Of a DNA stretch of 64,000 bases, positions 49,801 to 58,500 are shown piece after piece. Source of the DNA: Hymenolepis diminuta (lineage: Eukaryota; Platyhelminthes; Cestoda; Cyclophyllidea; Hymenolepididae). The notes under the pieces are model-generated. The model saw only the letters and a list, made by a program, of their open reading frames with translations. It made no database searches and was not told the origin of the DNA. The stretch's first letter is position 1. Each line of letters begins with the position of its first letter. The position numbers and the translations under genes were made by a program. Location of the stretch: contig CAADRB010000004.1 of assembly GCA_900708905.1 (NCBI GenBank), positions 1,512,932 to 1,576,931 on the forward strand, read 5' to 3'.

Positions 49801-52800
49801 AAATAGAACGCATTAGAAGGTTCTAGAAGAAATTCGATGAAAACTGAATACAAGCCATTACACCACCTATACAAAACCAGAACTATTTGTTGCATTTCTC
49901 TACCTTGACTCTTTTTCGATTTCATTTCAAGTTCGTTAAAATCTTTGAATATCGCTTATATAGCTCCCCTTTCTACCGTTTTGAGTGGGATGTATTATTA
50001 AACTTATTATAAAGTAAACTAGATGCAGAAAAAACTTTCACTTTATAAAAAGTATGATGCCTCTATGTAATTGGGCCTAACACGTTCATATGTACTTTTT
50101 CCAAATGTGTGAACTTTATAAGGTCGAACCGCACTAAACTCCTGAACTTATATATTAACCAAATCCCACAAAATCCGCATTGAAAGCAGTCATTTTATGA
50201 TTAATTAAGAAAGGTCATAGATTGAAAACCAGTAAAAAAAGTAGACACATTTATAAACCATTGGACAAATACGGAGATTACACAGAATGTAATGATGACA
50301 GTTTTACGATTTTAAGAAAAATAACAAAGAAACGCTTATTCTTAATATTAAGAAATATAGAAAGAAAAAGCACTTCGTAATGTTGGGTGAAAATGTTAAA
50401 ATTAAACAAAAAAGAATATTCATCCAGCTCTGGTACATTCATAACTGAAGTAATTTCTATTTAATCAAAGCATTTTAAAATTAAAAATGGATTAATTCTA
50501 AAAAAACATATTTTCTTAATTTAATTGCCATAATGAAACTACTTATTATTAAGTTTACGAAATATTAACTGATGAAATAAGAGTTTTGAGTTCTTTATAT
50601 TTACTCGCACATTTTAAATTGAAGGGTAGTCGAGACAGCCTGTACAAATATTATCTTGAAACAGTAGATTACGTTTAAACATAACATATTCCAATACATT
50701 TTTGAGAAGAAGTATGATTAGTGAAATCGCTGACAGCTCTGATTTCAAAATTTTGAATTTTACTCAGCTTCTATTTCTACCTATTCTGATTTAATTTTAT
50801 TGGAAATGACCAAAATGCTATTAAATAAATAGATTTCAGCTTTATGGCTTATGGTAACGGTCCTATTGTATAAAATTGGATAATTCATTTGCAAAAGCCT
50901 CAGAAGACGAATTTGTATGAAAACTTACAAGAATTTTCTCTTGTCTGATAAATACCTAGAAAAAAGAGTGCAATCTATGAGAAATGTGGACAGACTCTCT
51001 TGAAGCTAATAACATACGCTATTAACGAATTGAAAAGAAGCCAGATTTAAAAGTAAATGAAAGAATACCACGCCTACCCATCTTAGTATTTATTGATCTG
51101 GTAAGCAGCAAAGTGAGAAGTCGGGTTTCTTCTTTATCATTTAGTGAGAAACGAAAATCAGCTCATTTTTTTGAATAAAGCTTTTCAACGCTTAGAAAAC
51201 AAGGAAACAGTATAAGGATGCTGATGAAAAGAAAAGTTGGATATTTTCTGTTCCTGGACATAATTTATAAAATTCTTTCGACGGAAATCTTTTTTTGGGC
51301 TCAGATTTTCAGGTTACTGTTTCTCTATGCCCGTACCTGGTAACATCGTCTCCTTACTGCTATTTCATTAGGTAAACAGTCAGCCAATCAATTATATATC
51401 ATTGAGATAGATACATAGGTAGAGTTACATGATCTTAATGAAGAAGAACAGCCTTCGTTGATTAACAAATATTCCCTTTCTTTCTTTCTGAATCTGTGAT
51501 GCCATAGGCAAAAAAGTATCTCAGTGGACAGCCTAGATTATGCAGTGCCTACATACCGTTATACGAGTGGCGACGATGTTTCATGATAAATCTTAATAAG
51601 TTTTAATTTTGAAAAGGATCCGATTAATGGATGGTGATATTAATCTCAAATTCTGAATAATGCTCTTAAGATTACTCCTAATAAACAATAAAAGATTTCA
51701 CAGAACATTCGATGCATCTTGACAACGCAAAAAGGAATGATTAAGCATAACACAAGAATCTACGCTGTAAGTTCGGGATTTGGATTAATAAATTTCACCT
51801 ATCTTTCAAACCACAAAATAATAACTTCGATTCATATAAAATTATCTCCGGATAACTAACACTTTTTATTGAAGCAAAAGTGCAAACAGTATGATATTTT
51901 TGGCAAATGGGTTAACAGAATCCTAAATTAGACCAAAATGCGACGTCAATTAAATATATGTGCATTATCCGAAACCAGAACTACCTAATTACCATTACAA
52001 ACAAACAGAAAGCAGCCAATGGCTCACTGGATACTTAAGGCATGGTATGAGAGCATGGCACTTAAGATTGAATTCTAAACATTTAGCAAGTGCAAACATG
52101 AATATGAAAGAGATTGTTTAGATTTGGCGTTTGGAAGTACGCATCGTTCCAAGGTGTGCGTGTGAAGTGGAAGTGAACTTAATACGGGTACCGCTTTCAA
52201 CTCTAACAATCATTAAACGACCACTTCCTACTTATCTGTGGTTTCAATAACTGTGAGTACTTTGAAAATCGGTCAGAGTTATAGGAACTAAACAAAACCT
52301 GTGCTTCTTAGGTTTGCTTATAATCCATGGTGAGGCAATTTTTTATGATTTTTCATCACTAGAAAGCATTTGAACAAAGAGAATTAAGGTAATTAATATG
52401 CTCATCTGAGATTACGAATTAGATGTCCATTGATGCATACTCAGTGAGCAGAATGACCAACCACACCGACTAAGTTTGGCTTATCAAGAGAAGTGGCAAA
52501 ATTCAAGTTTCCCAGCAGGGAGTCTTCGTGACAATATCCCCTTCATACCCAAGATGAGCATTAGAGAAGGCTTTGTAAATGGGCTTGGGAGTTTGTGGAT
52601 TATTGTAGAAGCAGAAAATCAAAGGAATCCTGCGAAATTTCAATTTGATTCAGGTTTCACACTTTTTATTTCTTGAATATCGCCCACTGCGAAATATTTT
52701 GACGCTCCATTGTTAAAATTAAAAATTTCTGTTCTTAAGGAAATTCACGTTCCGTGTTTCATTGTCTAATTGATTAAGTTAGATGATCGGCTGAACGCTT

Positions 52801-54115
52801 CAGACACTTCGTCAAGGTACTAAAGGAAGATAAGAGCTGATACCATTTTAAAATTTCAGAATCCAATAGAGTTCAATGAAGGTGAAATTTGGTGTGTTGT
52901 TTGAATGTTCAATACCCATTATGGTATATCTTGGGTACAGTGCAGTTAAATATATTGGGCCTTAACCGAAATCAAACTAAATAGTTTGAAGAGATACTTA
53001 ATAATAGGTAAGTATAATAACCAGCAAATAAAACTATAAGAATTAATGTATTAAGCAGAATAATTTAAATTACTAATATAAGGAAAAATAAATGCAGAAG
53101 AGTCGAATAATCTCAGGAATGCATTGCAATATTAATAGATAAACAAAAGATTGGGTAAGTTGCACCGAAGATTGACAACTTAGGTAGATCGGTTAGAAAT
53201 CGATCATCAATTATACCTTTATATATGCGAATGAAAAGATAAAATTGATTAAGAAAATAACGATGTTACGGTTAGCTACGTACCTCTAATGGAAAAATTT
53301 TAATGAATACGGTATTAAATGGATTATAATCTATCAATAAAAATGGAAAATACTCAAATAAAGTTAAATTTAGTTGGTCGGCACAATTCCCTTAATTTAA
53401 TTGTAGTTTTGAGGTATGTAAATCTTTCGATAAGTGGGACTCATTTCACCCAGGACCACAGAACATATTTTCACAGCAATGCAAAGAATGCATGTAAAAT
53501 TACGAAGGGAATTACCTTCGATGGGAATTTTCCCGACGATTGGGGAGCGTCATCGCCTTGGCAACGAACTAATCCCTCTTCAGATAAACATAAAGCTTCA
53601 GTCTCCGCCTCAATAAGTTCCCATAAGGCGTCTTCATTTTCCTTCATGTCTTTCAACGATCTGCCATTACGGCGAGACTTAAATCCGAACACAATTTCGT
53701 CTTCATTAATATCGTTGTCGACATTTGAAGCCTCAAGGGGTTGGAGATAAGCCTGAAATTCAGGACATTCAGACAGGAGAATTGGAGAGGAACCATTCTC
53801 TGCGAAATCATCGTCTTCATTTGCAACCTGTCCATTTTCTTCCTCATGTTCAAAAGGAGATTGAGAGTAACCTCTAAGTAGAGCCTCGACATCCTTGAGC
53901 GGAGGTGAGCAATCATCAAAATCAGTATCCTGATCAAAGGTATGTCCATCATTTAATCCGGACATTTCGCTTTCTTCAGCTGAGAAGGAGCGAATTAAAG
54001 ATCCATTTGTTTTAATGCACGGATATCCGTTAACGTAGTGATGATGACTCGGACTTTCCGATACGCCAGGCTCTAATAAGTCCGGCTCTAAGCGTGGTTT
54101 AAAGGTGGCTGCCAT
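22556..54115 (-). CDS. PHLDB: PHLDB/LL5-family protein (pleckstrin homology-like domain family B), nine exons
   Basis: PHLDB/LL5 proteins sit at the cell cortex, bind PtdIns(3,4,5)P3 through a C-terminal PH domain and anchor microtubule plus-end complexes; this is family knowledge. Exons on the minus strand: 54115-53516, 42988-42710, 39156-38956, 35412-35140, 30421-30370, 28918 to about 28683, 27997 to about 27671, 24605-24119 and 22869-22556, giving about 920 residues. The product has an acidic N-terminus, a coiled-coil segment (RALLELLQLEHNRVRSEV, LIDDLEYQYLE), a serine-rich middle, the family linker VRPLTRYLPV and FDLRHHLE, and the PH domain from GYLYKV to APSPEAMRVWVDAL. The last motif is diagnostic for PHLDB. 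The vertebrate PHLDB1 FHA domain is not seen. The PH domain carries a roughly 70-residue insertion after its first strand. Three transposon pieces lie in its introns. Family assignment is firm; the choice of paralogue is not. Confidence 0.9.
22870..24118 (-). other. PHLDB intron 8
   Basis: About 1.25 kb, AT-rich, splitting the PH domain coding sequence. Nothing else recognised. Confidence 0.7.
24119..24605 (-). CDS. PHLDB: PHLDB exon 8: linker and first half of the PH domain
   Basis: Starts after ATCAATTGCAG and ends at donor GTGAATAT. Its 162 codons begin VRPLTRYLPVPDD and FDLRHHLE, the linker conserved before the PH domain in the family, then CAGYLYKV (strand 1). Residues about 56-126 of this exon are an insertion, followed by GKRRWFVLDRRRRLLIYYS (strands 2-3). 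The basic residues expected for phosphoinositide binding (KRRWF, RRRR) are present. Confidence 0.93.
24606..27670 (-). other. PHLDB intron 7
   Basis: About 3 kb with no recognised exon. It contains a diverged R1 dispersed-repeat copy at about 25630-25900. If the alternative donor at 27736 is used, the intron is 66 nt longer. Confidence 0.6.
27671..27997 (-). CDS. PHLDB: PHLDB exon 7: serine-rich region (3' end uncertain)
   Basis: Starts after CGTATTTTAG; the open frame reads YYTRREDQN, then a Ser/Thr-rich stretch, then CNEVRIRQRQR. Two phase-0 ends are possible: a GC donor (GAG|GCAATA) at 27671 keeps RIRQRQR, which resembles the basic KIREKQR segment that precedes the linker in vertebrate PHLDB; a GT donor (GAG|GTTCGA) at 27737 removes it. 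I prefer the longer form. Both join exon 8 in frame. Confidence 0.7.
28683..28918 (-). CDS. PHLDB: PHLDB exon 6: serine/proline-rich region (3' end uncertain)
   Basis: Starts after TTTTATTTTAG with two bases that complete the Asp codon begun in exon 5, then KNEAEISPEGESQ and PLSSPRIVNSS. Phase-0 donors occur at 28683 (ACG|GTTGGT), 28653 (TCA|GTTACA) and 28629 (TCC|GTAATT), so the exon may be up to 54 nt longer than given. Confidence 0.75.
28919..30369 (-). other. PHLDB intron 5
   Basis: About 1.45 kb. Around 29290-29460 is a copy of dispersed repeat R2, also found near 52425-52580 and 5505-5600. No gene. Confidence 0.6.
30370..30421 (-). CDS. PHLDB: PHLDB exon 5: 52-nt microexon
   Basis: Flanked by a strong acceptor (TTTTTTCATTTCAG) and donor GTATGACTT. 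Encodes IDNHREIFQFDNGATSN plus one base. It is required by phase: exon 4 ends in phase 0, whereas exon 6 needs one leading base, and this exon supplies exactly that, restoring an Asp codon at the junction. Confidence 0.8.
31232..32606 (-). mobile_element. mariner-type transposon copy B, with assembly gap
   Basis: The left terminus CAGGGTGCG follows a TA (31230-31231) inside a short TA run. The right end is a mutated terminal repeat (TTGCACATCCTG). The transposase lies on the minus strand. Its N-terminal helix-turn-helix part (32513 to about 32148) is readable, with motifs EMKRHAAMVSMKAKHRNLEI and TTSFVCKVGKGL, but later parts are in other frames. After the gap-side region the frames RRLLNKLKHREEG and FSDQETPTRM are visible (32076-31973). 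It is about 97-98% identical to copy C over the shared right half by eye. It lies inside a PHLDB intron, in sense orientation. Confidence 0.88.
31284..31972. other. Assembly gap (689 N) inside transposon copy B
   Basis: A run of N. The base after it matches the base after the gap in copy C and the first base of the window, so assembly failed at the same internal point of the repeat each time. Open frames drawn through the N run are meaningless. Confidence 0.99.
33961..34209 (+). mobile_element. mariner-type transposon fragment D (left end only, inverted)
   Basis: Reverse complement of the left 250-260 bp of copy C (47722-47980), including the stretch ATCACCCACTCAGTTCGAGT and the terminus. 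The element's end is at 34209 with CACCCTA, followed by TA. The inner end stops at a (TA)n run (33946-33960). It is diverged, and the perfect hairpin of the left terminus is lost. Any transposase remnant would read on the plus strand, antisense to the host gene. Confidence 0.8.
35140..35412 (-). CDS. PHLDB: PHLDB exon 4
   Basis: Starts after TTTCTTCTAG and ends at donor GTAAGTTAC; 91 codons in phase 0. It begins DKTKYEEEKESLIAQLKLQ, continuing the coiled coil from exon 3, and turns into a Ser/Pro-rich disordered stretch (HPSSIFSSNGPHPRTISPIY). Confidence 0.85.
35413..38955 (-). other. PHLDB intron 3
   Basis: About 3.5 kb; no exon recognised. A diverged R1 repeat copy lies near 38140-38320. 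Confidence 0.6.
38956..39156 (-). CDS. PHLDB: PHLDB exon 3: coiled coil
   Basis: Exactly 67 codons, phase 0 at both ends, acceptor TTTTTAACAG and donor GTGAGTATT. Encodes QIAHERALLELLQLEHNR, then a charged heptad-rich segment, then LEQQKSLIDDLEYQYLE. The DLEYQYLE motif resembles the conserved DLEFQ.LE of PHLDB proteins. Confidence 0.9.
39157..42709 (-). other. PHLDB intron 2
   Basis: About 3.5 kb with no recognised gene. It includes diverged dispersed-repeat sequence near 40880-41050. Confidence 0.6.
42710..42988 (-). CDS. PHLDB: PHLDB exon 2
   Basis: Starts after TTGATTTCTAG and ends at donor GTGAGAATT; 93 codons, phase 0. Encodes EKKESLTSGGGVAALMD, then a Pro/Ser-rich stretch (RRSPEPSPSPPNP) and a heptad-like end (LTSLLQIQLAQINRMSET) leading into the coiled coil of exon 3. 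Confidence 0.85.
47726..47757. repeat. Perfect hairpin in the left terminus of copy C
   Basis: Arms GTGCGTAAGG (47726-47735) and CCTTACGCAC (47748-47757) are perfect complements around a 12-nt loop. The same hairpin is at 31236-31245 and 31258-31267 in copy B. Confidence 0.9.
48199..48494. other. Assembly gap (296 N) inside transposon copy C
   Basis: A run of N in the middle of the transposase region. Its right edge is at the same element position as the gap in copy B. Confidence 0.99.
48776..48800. repeat. ATGCC pentanucleotide repeat within the transposase region
   Basis: About five tandem ATGCC/ATGCA units. Copy B has a matching run at 32254-32278, and copy A an interrupted one near 283-307. 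On the transposase strand it encodes HGMAWHGM. Confidence 0.85.
51295..51585. repeat. Dispersed non-coding repeat, family R1
   Basis: One of at least eight diverged relatives in the window (others near 3765-4080, 5985-6190, 8560-8790, 9290-9500, 20065-20290, 25630-25900 and 38140-38320). Shared blocks include a GCTCGTACCTGG-like stretch, AACAGNCAGCCAATCA, CTCAGTGGACAG, and a right end reading CTACATACCNTTATAC followed by GACGACGNNGTT (compare 4018-4055 with 51549-51585). No open frame is conserved, so this is probably an old SINE or MITE-like family. Confidence 0.6.
53516..54115 (-). CDS. PHLDB: PHLDB exon 1 with start codon
   Basis: The first ATG in frame is at 54115 (MAATFKPRLEPD); upstream codons in the same frame contain no other ATG, and a two-codon upstream ORF lies out of frame at about 54171. 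The exon encodes exactly 200 codons, acidic and Ser-rich, ending in ENEDALWELIEAETEALCL and then FPSK at donor GTAATTCCC. A further 5' exon cannot be excluded. Confidence 0.82.
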
Positions 54116-55084
54116 AGTGGAAGGACAAAGAGATGCTGAGGTAGACAATACGACTCCACTGACTGCTACCCTATGACATTTTAGCTTCGCTGACTAATAG
54201 TAGAATGATGTGGAAATACACCGCACGCGTAAAGATGGCAACTACCTACCAATGTGTATCTCCACCAATCAGAAGACAGCATAGCCTGATAGCCAATTAG
54301 AGCAATACAACGGTTGGCCACTTGTTAAGAAGCACGTGCAACGGCTATTCTAGCTTCGGACGTGTTCTTTACCTTTGCTAAAGGAAAACTTTCACAGGCA
54401 GATGACTAATTCATGGGATTTGCATTCTTTTCTGTCTTCTAGTATCAATAATAAGATTATTTTCCTTTACAAAGGATAACCATCAAGAAAAGAACAAAAA
54501 TTGGGCGAATACCTATCTGGTTGCTGGTATTTAAGTGTGTTTTGAATCAATATTAGCGATTTGGTATTTTCGGACGTTTTGTTAGTTTTGGATCTGAAGT
54601 ATCACCGCTATTGCTCGTCAATAATTATCTCCCATAGCTAAATAAGGATATGCTTCTCAGACAATTGTGATTTCCCGAAATTCTATTTTGAAAAACGATT
54701 TGCGACAAGTATAAAGTAACCATCCTAAATCATGAAAAACTGTTGGCAAATACTCGATTTACTTTATTGAGAAGTATTTTAATTTATATAGAATTTGATT
54801 TGGGACGATAATTTTAGAGAACAAAGACCGTGCACACTGAAAACTCTAATCTTCATAAATTTATATCTATTTAATTTGGAAATTAGCTCCGTCTTTTCAC
54901 TTTATTCCAGGGAGCATTATCCGAGAGATATCTAAAGTGTCCGGGTTTCGCTGAAAGAAGTTTCGAAATATAAATTGGTAGTAGATATGATAGGAAGTCG
55001 AAAAAAACAGCTTGAAGTAGCAAGGTTTATTTTTTTGTTTCAGAACGAGTAATACTCGATGTAGTATCTAAATCATTCATCATT

Positions 55085-55118
55085 TTTATCAAAACACACA
55101 CATCACACACACACACAT
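55085..55118. repeat. (CA)n microsatellite
   Basis: ACACACACATCACACACACA-type simple repeat with two interruptions. Confidence 0.8.
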
Positions 55119-55352
55119 CACTCCTGATATAAACAATATTAATAAAAGCTCGTATTCATGGGTGGTTTTTTCTGAGTTAATAAAGTATCTCGAAATAACT
55201 CTAACTCCTCTTATCTCTCTGCAGTCTAGTAATACCTACTGGGCATCGGATTATAGTGGCGGAAACTAGGATTACAACAGTATAGAAGAACCGTACTTTA
55301 CAAAATCATGATAATAATGCAAGGTATGCTGAACTTTGGCTCTCGTAATCAC

Positions 55353-55527
55353 CTTAGTTCCAACAACCCAGTTTTTTCCTATGTTACGGGAAGGAAGATT
55401 AGATTGGAAGACTGATGACCGGATTGGCCAAGGAGGAGAAGTCAAGCCATTTCGCATTTTACATTCAAAGGGCGACATAGCATTTTTGGTATCAAAGTTA
55501 TCGCTGTCATACCACATGATAAACTCT
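55353..55527 (-). CDS. Possible exon of an unidentified gene
   Basis: An open stretch between acceptor GTGTTTTACAG and donor AAG|GTGATT, 175 nt, encoding WYDSDNFDTKN, then a Pro/Ser/Arg-rich part ending GKNWVVGTK. Composition is less AT-rich than the flanks. The complementary strand is open too, so the strand is uncertain. I recognise no family and found no partner exon. Confidence 0.25.
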
Positions 55528-58500
55528 CTGTAAAACACGCAACTTGAACATGATTAACGTCTACATTTTCTCAGATGTGTCTAGTTTGCCTATCAAATCA
55601 ATTGTAGTTGATAAAATATATAACTTTTGGACTATATCAGAGAGGCTCTCTCTGGGATCTTCTGGGATTTTGTACATAGTTCTCAATACTTTACAATATT
55701 GACAAATTTTGAATTGATATGACAGCTAATGAGTAGCTGGGAATGAGCATGTCTTTATTCCTACTGGCGAAGATAACCAGTCTCCAACAATGGCCTTGAG
55801 GACTACCTGGGTTTGGTATGGTTTCATTAACTTCGATGAGCCAGCTGAAGATTCGGAGAAAAGTTTATCTGCAATTGCCCAGATAGTTCTTTATTGCATC
55901 CAACCAGATATAACGATTGACAACTCTGCAAATAAAACGATGGGATAAGTGCTTACGGTCTTGTAAACTCGTGCAACCGTAAAGGTTCACTTTCGTTACC
56001 TTCACTATTTCGCAAGCTGAAATGCAATAAACAATGGAGAGTAAAATCTATAATGACAAAATATTTTATGAATGTAGACCATTTTCGTGAAAAAAGTATT
56101 CAGAGCAGTAAAATTTTCTCATTAAGTATCTAAAACCAAGAACCGTCGAATTTCACTCCCCTCACTTTTTAACTAGTTTGATATGAAAACCTACACACCT
56201 TGCCATCCAACTCGCTGCTTTGATGAGATATTGTAACTATTTAACTCAGAACTAGTACAAAATTTGCCATTTTATTATTACACATGCCTCTTTGAGTCAC
56301 AGCGGCGCATATTTCTTCTTTATTACTCTAAAGGCGCCCTTTTAGTTCAAATTTATTTACAGGCTTATTTGTTCAGGATTGCTTTATGCACTAATCAACA
56401 GTATTTGGCTAGTACGGCGCTAATACAACTTATTTAAGGAAATTGGTTTGAGCAGTTTCATTAAGTGTCTAAATTGCATAAAAACAGAAAGCATGTCCTT
56501 TGACATGTTTTCCGAATTAGGAGCCAGGCTCATCCATTGGAGCAGCCAAGCTGCCGTAATTTTTTGACTGAGTCAAAGATAGTCGCAAAACCAATCGATT
56601 TGACTGGTGGAAATATTAAAACATATAAACAATTTATTCTTTGTGTTTCATCACTCCTTTCCCGTTGTTGATATCTCAACGTGATTAAAAGCTGCTGAAA
56701 AAAGAAATATCAGCTACTACTCGGATCTCGTACTTTTGCGCCATGAATACAATGATTTTGTTACATTCAGTTGATGACTTAGTGTTCTTAAACACCATTT
56801 TAGTCGACGATTTTAGGTCCAGTTTTACAACGGAATAAAGGCAAAAATAAGTTCCATAGCGAGTTCAGACCACTATCCAAAGTAGGATCAATTTTTTTAT
56901 CGAATGAATGGAGACATGTAGACTAAAACAGAAATCTTGAATTTAATACTCGCACGCGTTTAATTAACGGCATGAAAAACCCAAATACCAGCTTTAAGAT
57001 GTTATCTGAAGTGAGTATTTCAAAACGCCCCTTCAATGTTTTTCTATCTATTATTCTTCGTTTCCTTCTTTAACTGCTCTGAGATACCTCCCTGGTGAAT
57101 TATTATATCCAAATTCTTATATTCTCTCACATTTGGGATAGAAAATACGCAACTAGGGTGGGCATTTGTTCTAATTTCTGGATGTAAGCAAGTCGAATCA
57201 GCGTCATCAAGTTACTTCAACAGAGTATGTCTACGTCTTAGGAAGTTTAGTGGATCTATTGCTTTTGGCCTACAGTACTTTCTCTTTCCTCCATCTATCC
57301 CTAATTGATTTAATTCTATGTATGTAACGATACGACGATATTGACGTAATACAAGCTGCTGATTAGTACTACTAGATAGGACATGAGATAAGATTATATC
57401 TTTGTCTGATTCAGATATTACATATTGACTAGTAAGAACGCAAAACTTTATAACTCAAGGATGATGCTTTATCTTGAAAGTTTCATTGGTTATACGAAAG
57501 AGGATACATATATACACTGGTGTGCGTAGGAAATTAGCAATAGATAAATTAGTAGATGAAGGATGAGGCCTAGGAATTCTGCTCAGATGCACTGATACTA
57601 TTTGCTCTTGCTTCTAGACGAGCTTTGAATAACATTTGTGAATGCTTGATCGATAACGCTTTGCATCTACGAACTAATGAATAGTATCATGGCTAAATGA
57701 TTTTAAAATGAATATTTGAATATTAGGTATCCACAGATTTTGCATCTTTCTTCAGTGAATGGAATGCTTATTGTGGCAGTTAAACTTTTACTTAATAACA
57801 GTACTATAATTGTCTCTAACAAATCAAATAACCTTGTAGACGTTTTAATGTTGGGAAACATTGAAACAAGGAGAAGAATAAGATAGTCCAATGGGGTATA
57901 AAATAAAGAAGGAGGTGTGGCTTAAGAAGTGGATTATGTAGATATGAACCTTGTTTTATTTGAATCATTAATGTCATATTTCTTCTCATAAAAGTCCGAA
58001 TCCAAAACAAAGTTTCCTAATGTATGAATTTCCCCCCAATTTCGTGACTGATTTTACGTCTGTTTTTTAACCAGTTGATTTAACTGAGTAGTCAATTAAG
58101 CTACCTCGATTGATTTGCTTATTCTTCTTGCCTGGGGCAGTTAGAAGAGACTAATATCGACTATTCGCATGTGTTCACTTACGGTGAACGCTAATAATAA
58201 AACTTTTTAAAAATTATTGTACATAATAAAGAATTCCTTCAAATAAACGGACTTAATAAAAGATAAAAGTAGGTTAAAGTTAGTTCTAATACCGAAAGTA
58301 AAGTTACCTTAAGAGCTTAACTAAATTAGACTTAGAAATGCCCTAACTAAATGAAAGATCTTCTCGTCAAAGCGGAAATGGGATTTTAATATGAAAAAAA
58401 TATTTTATCAAGTGCTTCACTTTAGTAAATGGCATTTTTATCATTAATGTCATCAGCATTTCCTTTATATTTATATTATTAGCTCGTTAATATTATCTGA

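Larger units (their letters stand above)
42989..53515 (-). other. PHLDB intron 1 (10.5 kb), carrying transposon copy C
   Basis: The longest intron, phase 0 on both sides. It holds mariner copy C (47722-49127), a dispersed R1 copy (about 51295-51585) and an R2 copy (about 52425-52580). I looked for further PHLDB exons and saw none, but a small one could be missed. Confidence 0.6.

Noticed and set aside
53319..53750. 143-codon plus-strand ORF
   Set aside because: Antisense shadow of PHLDB exon 1, which has the conserved protein, start and donor.
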